A DNA stretch of 52,126 bases from an uncultured Planctomycetota bacterium. GTDB taxonomy: Bacteria > Planctomycetota > Phycisphaerae > UBA1845 > Fen-1342. How positions within the stretch are numbered: position 1 is the first letter of the stretch; every line of letters begins with the position of its first letter. The position numbers and the translations under genes were made by a program. Shown here piece by piece: positions 17,624 through 26,078 of the stretch. The notes under the pieces are model-generated. The model was not told the origin of the DNA. It saw nothing but the letters and a program-made list of their open reading frames with translations, and made no database searches. The stretch lies in the NCBI GenBank assembly GCA_900696535.1, contig CAADGM010000009.1, positions 1 to 52,126 on the forward strand, written 5' to 3'.

Positions 17624-18064
17624 ATGCGGCCGACGAAGTACGGCGTGGTCGTGGTGGTTGAGCGGGAGGGCCGCTTCCTGGTCATCCGTCGGGCGGCGAG
17701 CGTCATCGCCCCGAACGCGTGGTGTTTCGTGGGCGGCGCGATCGAGGCCGGTGAGAGCGAAGCCGACGCGGTCGTGCGTGAATTCCGCGAGGAGGTCGGC
17801 GGGCAGGTGCGGCCGCTGCATCGCGAGTGGGAACATGTCAGCGACGACGGTCGGCTGCACCTGGCCTGGTGGCGGGCCGAGCTGGTGGGCGGGGAGCTGC
17901 GCGCCAATCCGCACGAAGTCGCCGAATTCTGCTGGTGCCCACCGCAAGAAATCGTCGGCCTGCCCGACCTGCTCCCGAGCAACCGCGAGTACCTCACGAC
18001 GGTGCTGGGACTGGCGTCTCCGTCGGCGCCGTCGCCTGATGCGAGCGGCACGCCGGGCGCTTGA
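17624..18064 (+). CDS. NUDIX hydrolase
   Basis: The 146-residue protein has a complete NUDIX box, GGAIEAGESEADAVVREF followed by REEVGG, matching GX5EX7REUXEEXGU, with the metal-binding glutamates present. The N-terminal GVVVVVEREGRFLVIRR is the usual first strand pair. Family members hydrolyse nucleoside diphosphates linked to another moiety; the substrate cannot be read from the sequence. ATG 17624 follows GCGTCG without a strong ribosome binding site. It is divergent from the YfhO-like gene, 115 bases away. Confidence 0.88.
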   Translation: MRPTKYGVVVVVEREGRFLVIRRAASVIAPNAWCFVGGAIEAGESEADAVVREFREEVGGQVRPLHREWEHVSDDGRLHLAWWRAELVGGELRANPHEVAEFCWCPPQEIVGLPDLLPSNREYLTTVLGLASPSAPSPDASGTPGA

Positions 18065-18100
18065 CGCCGCGGTGATGGGCTGGGCGCTCAGCCGCAACCG

Positions 18101-18784
18101 TCAGGCGTGCGGGCCCTCGCCCGCCGCCCGGATCGCCCGCGCGCAGCGCGCCAGCACGTCGTCGAGCATCGACCGCGTCAGGCGTCCCGTCAGTGTGTTC
18201 TGCTGGCTGGGGTGGTACGACGCGAGCAACAGGCGGCCGTCCGACAGCGTCCGCGAGACGCCGTGCCCGAACCTTTCCGAACGCTCGCCCAGCAGCCGCG
18301 TCGCCTCGCGCCACGCCAGCCCGCCGAGAGCAAGCAGGACGCGCCATGGCGTCTGCCGCAGCGTTTCTTCGAGGTACGGTCGGCAGGCAGTGAGTTCCGG
18401 CGGGGTCGGCTTGTTGTCGGGTGGAGCGCATCGACAAGCCGCCGTAATGAGCACGCCCGGAATGCTCAGCCCGTCGTCACGGCCGGTCGAGTGCGGCTGG
18501 CTGGCCAGTCCGGCGCGGTGCAGGGCGGCGAACAGCCACTCGCCGCTGCGGTCGCCGGTGAACATGCGCCCCGTGCGATTCGCACCGTGGGCACCCGGGG
18601 CCAGCCCGACAATAAGGAGCCGGGCCCGCGGGTCGCCGAAGTTCGGGACCGGGCGGCCCCAGTAGCGCTCGTCGCGATACGCGGCCCGGCGAATCCTCGC
18701 CACCTGCCGGCAATGAGCGCGCAAGCGCGGGCAGCGCTGGCAGCGGATGACGCGGCGATTCTGCGACTCCAGCCAGTCGGACAT
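18101..18784 (-). CDS. Uracil-DNA glycosylase, family 5 type (UdgB-like)
   Basis: The 227-residue protein has the N-terminal cysteines [11 protein letters not shown] and later [16 protein letters not shown] with TACRPYL, which fit the 4Fe-4S ligands of family 4/5 enzymes. The active-site loop is [19 protein letters not shown]; the absence of the Glu of family 4 and the Ala after PG point to family 5 (UDGb). [13 protein letters not shown] is the DNA-minor-groove motif. Such enzymes remove uracil and hypoxanthine from DNA. It starts 22 bases after nrnA and is probably in the same operon. Confidence 0.88.
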   Translation of the reverse strand: MSDWLESQNRRVIRCQRCPRLRAHCRQVARIRRAAYRDERYWGRPVPNFGDPRARLLIVGLAPGAHGANRTGRMFTGDRSGEWLFAALHRAGLASQPHSTGRDDGLSIPGVLITAACRCAPPDNKPTPPELTACRPYLEETLRQTPWRVLLALGGLAWREATRLLGERSERFGHGVSRTLSDGRLLLASYHPSQQNTLTGRLTRSMLDDVLARCARAIRAAGEGPHA

Positions 18785-18806
18785 GGTCGATCCCCGCGGG
18801 TAGCGC

Positions 18807-19820
18807 TCAGTTAACCGGGCCGTCCCGTAGCGCTGCCTCCGCCTCGGCGATCACGCGCGGCACAACGTCGTCCCAAGCGCCGGTCACGCGAGCGCCGGCA
18901 GCGCGAAGATGTCCGCCGCCGCCGAAGCGGCCAGCGAGGGCCGCCACGTCGAGGAACGACTTGCTGCGGAGGTTGAGGCGGACGACGCCGCCGACGTCCT
19001 CGGTGAACAGGATGATCGCCTCGACGCCCGCGAGCCGGCCAGCCTCGTTAACGAGATCCTCGGTGAGCGCGCGGTCCGCCCCGGTCTCGGCGAAGTCAGC
19101 CTGGCGAAGCTTGAGCACGGCCAGCCGCCCGCCGGCGTGCAGTTCCAGCGAGAGGAGCATCCGCCCGACCAGGCGGAGCTTGCTGATCGGGTCGCGCGCG
19201 TAGATGGGGCGATACAGTGCGCTCGGCGACGCGCCGACCTCGCACAGCCGCGCCGCCGCGCGCAGTGTTCGCGCGTCGGTGTTCGCGAAGCGAAACCAGC
19301 CGCAGTCCGTCGCCAGGCCGATGAACAGGGCTTCCGCGATTGTGGGTGTGAGCTGGAGACCCGCCGCCGGCAGCCATTCGGCGATCATCAGGCAGGTGGC
19401 CGCGGCGGACTCGTCGATCACCCGCAGGTCTTCCGGTCGCGTGCCGATCGGGTCGCGGGTGGCGTGGTGATCGATGACGAGCGTGCGCGGCGCGCGGCCG
19501 AGCAGGTCAGCCACCGGCTCGAGCTGCGACAGGGAGCAGGTGTCCAGGATCACCAGCGCGTCACAACCGGGTTCAAGCGTCCGCTGCTCCTCGGGCCAGT
19601 ACCGCCAGCTCACGGCGCTCGCCAGGCTCGGGTAGCGGGGCGGGAAGGGGCGCTCGAACAGGGTACAGGCCGGCCGACAACCAAGCTGCTCGACGGCGAG
19701 GGCAAGCCCGACCAACGCCCCGAGGGCGTCCCCGTCCGGCTTTCGGTGGGTGAGCAGCAGCGGGCGCTGGGCCGCGGCGAGCCAGTCGCGGAGGCGTTCG
19801 AGTTCGGCGCGGCCGGGCAT
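18807..19820 (-). CDS. DHH-family phosphoesterase, NrnA-like (nanoRNase / pAp phosphatase)
   Basis: The 337-residue protein has an N-terminal DHH domain: [16 protein letters not shown] (motif I), VILDTCSL (motif II), [14 protein letters not shown] (the DHH motif III), then [17 protein letters not shown]. The C-terminal DHHA1 domain has [12 protein letters not shown]. This is the NrnA layout, an enzyme that degrades 2-5 nt RNAs and may also dephosphorylate pAp or cleave cyclic-dinucleotide products. ATG 19820 matches the family start; the open frame further upstream is the antisense of the next gene. The uracil glycosylase follows. Confidence 0.88.
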   Translation of the reverse strand: MPGRAELERLRDWLAAAQRPLLLTHRKPDGDALGALVGLALAVEQLGCRPACTLFERPFPPRYPSLASAVSWRYWPEEQRTLEPGCDALVILDTCSLSQLEPVADLLGRAPRTLVIDHHATRDPIGTRPEDLRVIDESAAATCLMIAEWLPAAGLQLTPTIAEALFIGLATDCGWFRFANTDARTLRAAARLCEVGASPSALYRPIYARDPISKLRLVGRMLLSLELHAGGRLAVLKLRQADFAETGADRALTEDLVNEAGRLAGVEAIILFTEDVGGVVRLNLRSKSFLDVAALAGRFGGGGHLRAAGARVTGAWDDVVPRVIAEAEAALRDGPVN

Positions 19821-19890
19821 GGGGCAGGATTGTAGCCGCGGCGGGTCGCCAGGCGGGGCCAGGAGCGCCGACGCCGGCGCGATCCTCGCG

Positions 19891-19919
19891 TTGGCTAACG
19901 CGGCGCCGCGACGTATGAT
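19891..19919 (+). promoter_or_regulatory. Predicted promoter of the PHP-like / amphi-Trp / PhoU-kinase cluster
   Basis: TTGGCT (19891-19896) and TATGAT (19914-19919) are separated by exactly 17 bases. Transcription from about 19926 would give a leader of about 70 bases before ATG 19995, and makes the TTG at 19932 an unlikely start. Confidence 0.55.
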
Positions 19920-19994
19920 GCTCGTAAGTCTTTGCGACAGCGGAACGTCCGGGTGGACCGGCCGGTCCGGCCGCCGATTCGCAGACGTCGTCGA

Positions 19995-21149
19995 ATGGTG
20001 TTGAAGACTACAGCCAACGGGACCGAGCTTGACCTGAGCCGGATCGCGCCCGAGCCCAGCGAGTGGGACGATCGCGCCTACCGGCTCATGATCACCGAGA
20101 CACTGACCCCCGAGCAGATCCGCCGGGTGGCGACGCCGTCCCGCATCGAGCCGCGGCAGGAGGAGGTCCTGGCGATCCACTGGCACCCCGAGTGGATCCC
20201 CATGGACGTGATCATGCAGCGCGTGCGGGCGATGTATCCGAACCTGCGCGCGCAGCTCATCATTCCGACGCAGCACAACGTGCTCATGGAGTACGACGGG
20301 CTGGCGGGCGTCGAGATCGACTGCTTCTCGGCCCCGTTCAACCGCAAGGTGCAGCTCCTGGCGCACTTCAGCGCCGCGCGGGTGCAGCGGGCCGACGCCC
20401 TGCGGGCCATGCTCTCGCACACTTTCAAGTACCGCGCCAGCCAGCTCTGGGAGTACATCGACTCGATCCTCGAACCTGCGTACGAGGAGCGCGTCGAGCG
20501 GGCGGCGGCCCAGACCGGTGCCGATGCGGACCTGGTGCGCTTCTGCCGACTCCATGTGGCGCGGCTGAAGGCGCTCATCCAGCGACACGAGCGCGTCACT
20601 CCGCCAGACATGTTCAAGAACAAGCTCGTGCGGAACTACTTTCACGCCCTGCGTGAGTTGTACGACGAGCACCTCATCGGCCACGCACAGGTGTTCCTGC
20701 GGGCGGTCAAGGAGATCGTCAAGGCGCACTTCTCGCTGACGTACTTCTACCGTGTGCCGGAGATCATCGAGGAAGTCCGTGGGCTCGGCGGCGGGGTGGT
20801 GATCCCGCACCCGGAGCAGTTCTGGCCGATCCTCCTGGCGGACTACGATGTTGACGGCATCGAGGTCTGGAACCCGCAGTCGCGCGAGTTCACCGAGTTC
20901 CTCATCCAGGTCGTCAGCAAGCAGAACAAGACGCGACCCGCCGGTCGGCGCCCCCTGCTCATCACGATGGGCGATGACACGCACTTCGGCGAGAAGGTGC
21001 TCAATCCGGCCTACCAGGAGAAGGAGAAGGCTGGTCGCGAGCTGGGGCTCCAGCCCGCCTGGGACGAGCTGGGTATCCGCAAGCGGCTCAGCGCCGCCAG
21101 CACGGACCGGGGCCGCGTGATCGAGGAGTACCGTGCGCGGCTGCTGTAG
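19995..21149 (+). CDS. PHP-like metal-dependent phosphoesterase domain protein
   Basis: The 384-residue protein has no named family I can give with certainty. Several blocks look like PHP domains: EEVLAIHWHPEWIPMDVIM (a His-x-His near the N-terminus), GGGVVIPHPEQFWPIL, DVDGIEVWNPQSREFTEFL, and LLITMGDDTHFGEKVLNP, which resembles the 'GSDaH' end motif. A central insert of about 150 residues is helical and charged (VLRNYF-like region, HLIGHAQVFLRAVKEIVKAHF). The likely activity is hydrolysis of a phosphoester using bound metals; the substrate is unknown. ATG 19995 is chosen from the promoter position. It is the first gene of a same-strand trio; the next start is 165 bases on. Confidence 0.7.
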   Translation: MVLKTTANGTELDLSRIAPEPSEWDDRAYRLMITETLTPEQIRRVATPSRIEPRQEEVLAIHWHPEWIPMDVIMQRVRAMYPNLRAQLIIPTQHNVLMEYDGLAGVEIDCFSAPFNRKVQLLAHFSAARVQRADALRAMLSHTFKYRASQLWEYIDSILEPAYEERVERAAAQTGADADLVRFCRLHVARLKALIQRHERVTPPDMFKNKLVRNYFHALRELYDEHLIGHAQVFLRAVKEIVKAHFSLTYFYRVPEIIEEVRGLGGGVVIPHPEQFWPILLADYDVDGIEVWNPQSREFTEFLIQVVSKQNKTRPAGRRPLLITMGDDTHFGEKVLNPAYQEKEKAGRELGLQPAWDELGIRKRLSAASTDRGRVIEEYRARLL

Positions 21150-21314
21150 CCGCGGTGTCGAGTCGTGGCGGGCTTCGCGTCGCAGGCCGGGCGGGCAGGC
21201 GACGCGAATCTGGGAACGGATTGGGCGCCGGTCAGGGATGCCCGGCGCGGCCTGATCGGGCGGACTGGGCCGCTGGAGGGCGGCTTGCTCCGGCCCATTA
21301 CAAGGATGGCACCG

Positions 21315-21596
21315 ATGCCGAGTCGAGATGCGTTCGAATACGAATCGTTGCAGGATATCGAGTCGATCGTCGGGTACCTCGGCGCGCTGGCGGACGGGCT
21401 GAAGCGCGGTCACCTGTCGCTGTCGAGCAACGGCAAGCTGCTCGCGCTGCGCCCGACCGGGCTGCTGCGCCTCTCGGTCGAGGCCAAGCGGGGCAAGACC
21501 CGCTCGCGGCTGATCGTGAAGGTCTCGTGGCGCGAGGACGCCCCGGACGAGCCCAAGACCGCCGAGCCGCTCAAGATCCGCCCGGGTCCGGCCTAG
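21315..21596 (+). CDS. Amphi-Trp domain protein
   Basis: The 93-residue protein has the amphi-Trp pattern: EYESLQDIESIVGYLGALADGL, then GHLSLSSNGKLLALRP, alternating strands LLRLSVEAKRGKTRSRLIVKV and the closing SWRED with its Trp. From memory, this domain was defined together with the 'GAK' gene group (ATP-grasp, CofD-like and HprK-like kinase proteins). ATG 21315 is preceded by AAGGA at 8 bases, which decides against ATG 21306 and the long upstream extension. The stop TAG is one base before the next start, so the two genes are almost surely co-translated. Confidence 0.75.
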   Translation: MPSRDAFEYESLQDIESIVGYLGALADGLKRGHLSLSSNGKLLALRPTGLLRLSVEAKRGKTRSRLIVKVSWREDAPDEPKTAEPLKIRPGPA

Positions 21597-21597
21597 G

Positions 21598-23247
21598 ATG
21601 CCGCGCATGCACTCCTATGCCGGCATTGCCCGGAACTTCCGCTTCATGCTCCTGCACGTCCGCAAGCAGCTCGAGCACACGCGCAAGCTGCTGGGGGACG
21701 CCGACCTGCGCTGGATCCGGCCCATCCGCAGTGGCGAGGGCTATATCGACACGCAGAAAAGCATGATCGAGAACGAGTGCTTCGCCTTCATCCGCACCAC
21801 GCCCAACGAGGACGAGCAGACCATCGCCTCGGTGCGGGCCGTCAACGTCATCACCGCCAACCTCGAGCGCATCGCCGACTTCGTGGTCAACATCGCGCGG
21901 CAGATGGAGCACTTCACGGAGCCGGCGGCGGCCCGCTGGTTCGACGGGCCCGCGTTCGTCACGAAGGTGCTGGCCGGGCTGGACCTGATCGAGCCCGCGC
22001 TCTTCGAGCGCGACAGCGACCTGGCGATGAAGATTTGCGCCGTGGAGGACGACCTCGACCGGCTGTACCAGGCTCAGCTCAAGCGGATTATCGAGGCGCT
22101 GCGTGCTTCGCAGTCTGTCGAGAACCTCATTACGTCGCTGTTCATCGTCCACTACCTCGAACGCATGGGCGACGCGTTGCTCAATGTCGGTGAGGCGATC
22201 CTCTTCGCGGTGCTCGGTGAGCCGTTGAAGATGCACCAGTTCCGCGTCATCAACCAGGCCCTGGCCGCCGGCGACGCCAGCGCCGCGCCCCTCGCCGAAG
22301 CCGAAGTCGACAGCATCTGGGGCACGCGCAGCGGCGTGCGCATCGGGAGCGTGCAGTCGGACGAGGTCGAGGGTGGCCGCCGGGTGCTGTTCAAGGAAGG
22401 CAGCCCCGACAAGCTGGCCCGCGAGAACGCCGCCCTCCAGCGCTGGGAGCAGGTCGCGCCCGGACTCGTGCCGCGTGTCGTCCGCTACCAGTCCGAGGGC
22501 GAGGGCGCGGCCCTGCTGCTCCAGTACCTCGACGGGCAGACGCTCCAGGAGATCGTGCTCAACAACGACTGGCCGTTCGTGCAGCGGGTGCTGGCCCGTC
22601 TCGAGGTCGTCCTCCGCGAGGCGTGGACACGGACGCGCAACCCGCAGCCCGTATCCGGCGGGTACCTCCAGCAGCTCACCGACCGGATCGAGGACGTGTA
22701 CCGCCTGCATCCCGAGTTCCGCGGAGACGCGGTCCAGGTCAACACGCTGCGCTCGCCGGCGCTGGTCGAGCGGCTCGCGGAGGTCGCGTCGCTGGACGTC
22801 GAGCTGCCCGCCCCGTTCAGCGTCTTCATTCACGGCGACTTCAACCTGGACAACATCCTGTACAACGTCGAGCGGGACAGCGTGCACTTCGTGGACGTGC
22901 AGCGCTCGCGCGACATGGACTACGTGCAGGACGTCTCCGTCTTCCTGGTGTCGAGCTTCCGGCTGCCGGTCACGAGCCGGCGGGCGCGTCGCAGCCTGGA
23001 GCAACTCGCCCTGGCGTTCCTGCACTTCGCCCGCCAATTCGCCGCCGAGAACGAGGACGCGACGTTCGAGGCTCGCCTGGCGCTCGGGCTGATCCGTTCG
23101 TTCGTGACCTCGACCCGCTTCGAGCTCAACCGGCGCTTTGCCGGCGGCATGTACCAGCGGGCGACGCTGCTGCTGGGTAAGCTGGCCAAGCACCGCGGGC
23201 AGCCCTGGAGCGACTTTCGCGTCCCCGACAGCGTGCTGATTTACTGA
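21598..23247 (+). CDS. PhoU domain fused to an APH/choline-kinase-like phosphotransferase
   Basis: The 549-residue protein has two halves. Residues 1-240 are two PhoU-type three-helix bundles with the metal motifs ANLERIADFVVNIA and YLERMGDALLNVGEAI. Residues ~250-549 are a protein-kinase-like small-molecule kinase: the ATP lysine in RRVLFKEGSP, LLLQYLDGQTLQEIV, the catalytic loop FIHGDFNLDNILYN and the metal-binding VHFVDVQRSRDMDYVQD. All catalytic residues expected of aminoglycoside phosphotransferase-type kinases are present. PhoU normally links phosphate uptake to PhoR signalling; fusion to a kinase suggests phosphate-responsive phosphorylation of an unknown small molecule. ATG 21607 with AGGA 8 bases before is an alternative start. 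No pst or phoB gene is nearby. Confidence 0.8.
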   Translation: MPRMHSYAGIARNFRFMLLHVRKQLEHTRKLLGDADLRWIRPIRSGEGYIDTQKSMIENECFAFIRTTPNEDEQTIASVRAVNVITANLERIADFVVNIARQMEHFTEPAAARWFDGPAFVTKVLAGLDLIEPALFERDSDLAMKICAVEDDLDRLYQAQLKRIIEALRASQSVENLITSLFIVHYLERMGDALLNVGEAILFAVLGEPLKMHQFRVINQALAAGDASAAPLAEAEVDSIWGTRSGVRIGSVQSDEVEGGRRVLFKEGSPDKLARENAALQRWEQVAPGLVPRVVRYQSEGEGAALLLQYLDGQTLQEIVLNNDWPFVQRVLARLEVVLREAWTRTRNPQPVSGGYLQQLTDRIEDVYRLHPEFRGDAVQVNTLRSPALVERLAEVASLDVELPAPFSVFIHGDFNLDNILYNVERDSVHFVDVQRSRDMDYVQDVSVFLVSSFRLPVTSRRARRSLEQLALAFLHFARQFAAENEDATFEARLALGLIRSFVTSTRFELNRRFAGGMYQRATLLLGKLAKHRGQPWSDFRVPDSVLIY

Positions 23248-23389
23248 TCCCCGCGGGCCGGCCCCGGCGGCGCGGGCGGCACGGGGCGTCCCCGATTCCA
23301 CGATCGGCCCGGGCTTATACGCGACGCTGCCTCGCGCCGCGAGTATCCTGTCGGCGCGCCCGAAAGGTCGCAGCCAGGAGGACTGGTCC

Positions 23390-23791
23390 GTGTGCCCGGT
23401 GTGTGCCAGCCCGATGATGATCGTCGAGCTTCAGGGTGTTGAGGTCGATCACTGCCCGGCCTGTCGGGGCACGTGGTTCGATAGCGGCGAGCTGGAGCTG
23501 GTCGCCGAGATCGCCGGCATCGAGCCGGAGCGGCTGCGCGGCGTCCTGCTGCCCGAGCCCGGGGCGAGGGCGGGCACGCGACGCTGCCCGCGCTGCGGCC
23601 GGCGGATGCAGCCGGCCACGGTCGGCCCGCGCGAGCCGGTGCACATCGACCGTTGCCCCGATGGCGACGGCGTCTGGCTGGACGCCGGCGAGCTGGCCAG
23701 CGTCGTGCGAAACTACCACGAGGGCGACCTCGGTAAGCTGGCCGAGTTCTTCGGCGACATGTTCCGCAGCGAACTCGAGCACGGGCGCTGA
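23390..23791 (+). CDS. Tandem zf-TFIIB zinc-ribbon protein
   Basis: The 133-residue protein has two copies of the bacterial zf-TFIIB unit. Copy 1 is MCPVC with DHCPACRGTWFDSGEL; copy 2 is RRCPRCGRRM with DRCPDGDGVWLDAGEL, where the fourth cysteine is replaced by Gly, so the second site may not bind zinc well. A short acidic/helical tail follows. The function of this family is not established. GTG 23390 has AGGAGG 8 bases upstream. lemA starts 23 bases after the stop and the genes look co-transcribed. Confidence 0.85.
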   Translation: MCPVCASPMMIVELQGVEVDHCPACRGTWFDSGELELVAEIAGIEPERLRGVLLPEPGARAGTRRCPRCGRRMQPATVGPREPVHIDRCPDGDGVWLDAGELASVVRNYHEGDLGKLAEFFGDMFRSELEHGR

Positions 23792-23814
23792 GCCGCGCCC
23801 CTGGGAGGATGCCT

Positions 23815-24381
23815 GTGAGCGCAACACTGATTGGCGTGCTGGTCGTGGCCGGCGTAATCCTGATCCTCTTCCTGTGGGGCGTGGGAATCTACAACACGCT
23901 CATCCGCCTGCGCAACGAGGTGAAGAACGCTTGGGCACAGATCGACGTCCAGCTCAAGCGGCGGCACGATCTCATCCCCAACCTCGTGGAGACGGTCAAG
24001 GGCTATGCCGGGCACGAGCGCAGCACGCTCGAAGCCGTCGTGAACGCGCGGACGAAGGCGGTCTCCGCCGGCAGCATCGAGGAGAAGGTACAGGCCGAGG
24101 GCGAGCTGTCGCGGACCCTGGGCCGCCTGCTCATGCTGGTCGAGAACTACCCCGACCTGAAGGCCAACCAGAACTTCCTGGCCCTCCAGGAGGAGCTGAC
24201 CAGCACCGAGAACAGGATCGGCTTCGCGCGGCAGTACTACAACGACAGCGTCATGCGCTACAACAACCAGATCCAGACCTTCCCACCGAATATCGTCGCC
24301 GGCCTGTGTGGCTTCACGGAGTCGGTGTTCTTCGAGGTCCAGGACGCGGCGCAGCGCGAGGTGCCGCAGGTGAAGTTCTAG
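23815..24381 (+). CDS. lemA: LemA family membrane protein
   Basis: The 188-residue protein has a single N-terminal membrane helix (VLVVAGVILILFLWGVGIY), then the LemA coiled core: YNTLIRLRNEVKNAWAQIDV, RRHDLIPNLVETVKGYAGHE, NYPDLKANQNFLALQEEL and FFEVQDAAQREVPQVKF. LemA proteins are small exported or membrane-anchored helical proteins commonly paired with HtpX-like proteases, as here. GGGAGG ends directly at an ATG (23809), which leaves no spacing, so GTG 23815 in the same frame, 6 bases from the GGAGG, is the better start. The protease gene follows after 33 bases. Confidence 0.93.
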   Translation: MSATLIGVLVVAGVILILFLWGVGIYNTLIRLRNEVKNAWAQIDVQLKRRHDLIPNLVETVKGYAGHERSTLEAVVNARTKAVSAGSIEEKVQAEGELSRTLGRLLMLVENYPDLKANQNFLALQEELTSTENRIGFARQYYNDSVMRYNNQIQTFPPNIVAGLCGFTESVFFEVQDAAQREVPQVKF

Positions 24382-24414
24382 CCGGCTTCTCGGTTCCGAG
24401 TCAGTGCCTCGGCC

Positions 24415-25971
24415 ATGTGGGAAGCCATCCGCGCCAACCAGCGTCGCTCGCTCCTGCTCATCATGGTGATGGGCCTGATCCTCGTCGCGCTCGGCGCGAC
24501 CATCGGGCAGGTTGTCGCGAACGAGATCGCGCCCCCCGATGAGCACGAGTGGCAGCGTGCCGCGCGGCTGTTCGATCACAACGCACTGGTTGAACGCGGG
24601 CTTGCGCCGGCGCGCGAGCCGGCACGGGGTGCCCGGGCGGCCGCGCCGCCGTGGGGGGCGCTGATCGGCGCGGGCGTAGCGATCGTGATCTGGCTGGGAC
24701 TGTGGCTGACGGCGGCGGTGTCGGGCGACGCCATCCTGCTCCGCGCGGGCCGGGCCTTTGAGCTCGAGAAGAGCGACGCGCCGCAATTGTGGAACGTCGT
24801 CGAGGAGATGACCATCGCGGCCGGCCTGCCCAGGATGCCCCGCGTCTTCCTGGTCGATGACCCGTCGATGAACGCCTTCGCGGTCGGCTATTACCCCGAC
24901 CGCGCGGCCGTCGCGGTGACGGCCGGCCTGCTCAAGCGGCTCAGCCGCGACGAGCTCCAGGGCGTGATCGCCCACGAGATCGGCCACATCCGCAATCGGG
25001 ATGTCCGCTTCATGACGCTGGCCGGCGTTATGGTCGGCGCGATCGTCCTGCTGTCGCGCGGCTTTCTGCGCGGCGTGCTGCGCGGGGGCGTCGGCCGGAG
25101 ACGCGGCTCGGGCAAGGGCGGCGGGGCGGGCGTGCTCATCGTATTGGCCATTGCCGTCATCCTGGCGATCGTCGCGCCCATCGCCGCACAGCTCCTCTAC
25201 TTCGCATGCTCCCGTAAGCGCGAGTACCTGGCAGATGCCTCGGCGGCGCTGTTCACACGCTACCCCGAGGGGCTGGCGTCGGCGCTCAAGAAGATCGCCG
25301 GACAGTCGTACGCCCAGGTAGAGACCAGCGACGTCATTGCCCCGCTCTGCATCGTCAACCCCCTCCAGGCCCGGGCCGCCTTCACGCTCTTCTCGACCCA
25401 TCCTCCCACCGACAAGCGCATCCAGGTGCTGCGCGGCATGGCCGGTGCCGGCCTGGCGGCCTACCAGGCTGCGTACGAAGCGGTTCACGGGCGCGGGGCC
25501 GCCTGCGTGGGTGCCCGTTCGCTGGCCGAGAGCGCGGACGTGGCCAAGCGGCCGCCCGCCCCGGCGCCGGAGCAGCGCGAGGAGATCGTCCAGCAGGCTC
25601 GCCTGGTCGGACGCCTGCTCGACAAGGCGCTGGCGCTCGTCGTCATCGGGTGCCCTTGCGGCGCGCAGCTCAAGCTGACTCCCGACGACGCGCTCGCCTC
25701 CATTACCTGCCCCCGCTGTGGCCGGTCACACGACGTGCCGCAGGCCGAGCGCCAGCCTGCGCGCGACGAAGCCGGCGCCGCCCGCGCCCCGGCCCCGGAA
25801 CGCCCCCTGCGCTACCGTCGCCGCACCAGCGGCTGGGAGTCCTTCCGCTGCGTGTGCGGTGGCACGGTCCAGCTCAGCCCCAAGTTCTCGGCGGAGCGGA
25901 CAAGCTGCCCCCGCTGTCATCGCACGATCCAGGTGACCGGCGCCGCCGGGGGGGCGCGCGCGCAGCCGTAG
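24415..25971 (+). CDS. M48 family (HtpX-like) membrane metalloprotease with two C-terminal zinc ribbons
   Basis: The 518-residue protein has membrane helices at about 12-35 and 80-105, a catalytic HExxH in VIAHEIGHIRNRD, further helices around 200-260, and the third zinc ligand region CSRKREYLADASAALFTR. This is the HtpX/Ste24 core that degrades damaged membrane proteins. Unusually, the tail adds two zinc ribbons: GCPCGAQLKL with TCPRCGRSH, and RCVCGGTVQL with SCPRCHRTI, separated by a proline-rich linker. The lemA-protease pairing is common. The zinc-ribbon gene upstream shares the theme. Substrates are unknown. Confidence 0.9.
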   Translation: MWEAIRANQRRSLLLIMVMGLILVALGATIGQVVANEIAPPDEHEWQRAARLFDHNALVERGLAPAREPARGARAAAPPWGALIGAGVAIVIWLGLWLTAAVSGDAILLRAGRAFELEKSDAPQLWNVVEEMTIAAGLPRMPRVFLVDDPSMNAFAVGYYPDRAAVAVTAGLLKRLSRDELQGVIAHEIGHIRNRDVRFMTLAGVMVGAIVLLSRGFLRGVLRGGVGRRRGSGKGGGAGVLIVLAIAVILAIVAPIAAQLLYFACSRKREYLADASAALFTRYPEGLASALKKIAGQSYAQVETSDVIAPLCIVNPLQARAAFTLFSTHPPTDKRIQVLRGMAGAGLAAYQAAYEAVHGRGAACVGARSLAESADVAKRPPAPAPEQREEIVQQARLVGRLLDKALALVVIGCPCGAQLKLTPDDALASITCPRCGRSHDVPQAERQPARDEAGAARAPAPERPLRYRRRTSGWESFRCVCGGTVQLSPKFSAERTSCPRCHRTIQVTGAAGGARAQP

Positions 25972-26078
25972 GCGTCGGGCGGAGCGATTTCCGTCCGTCG
26001 GGGGCTCCCGCTAGAATCGAGACCGTCGTATCCGTCGCGTCCGTCTGGCACGCCGTCCATGCAACGGATGACCACGCT

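Noticed and set aside
19821..21608. Upstream half of the minus-strand frame continuous with nrnA
   Set aside because: Conserved DHH similarity begins at ATG 19820; the upstream part is antisense to the PHP-like gene.
21598..23247. Reading the PhoU-kinase as an aminoglycoside resistance gene
   Set aside because: The kinase fold is shared by many small-molecule kinases; fusion to PhoU and the operon context do not support a drug-resistance role.
21571..25488. Long minus-strand frames opposite the PhoU-kinase, zinc-ribbon, lemA and protease genes
   Set aside because: Sequence is Asp/Arg/His-rich with no recognisable domain; the plus strand carries clear genes.
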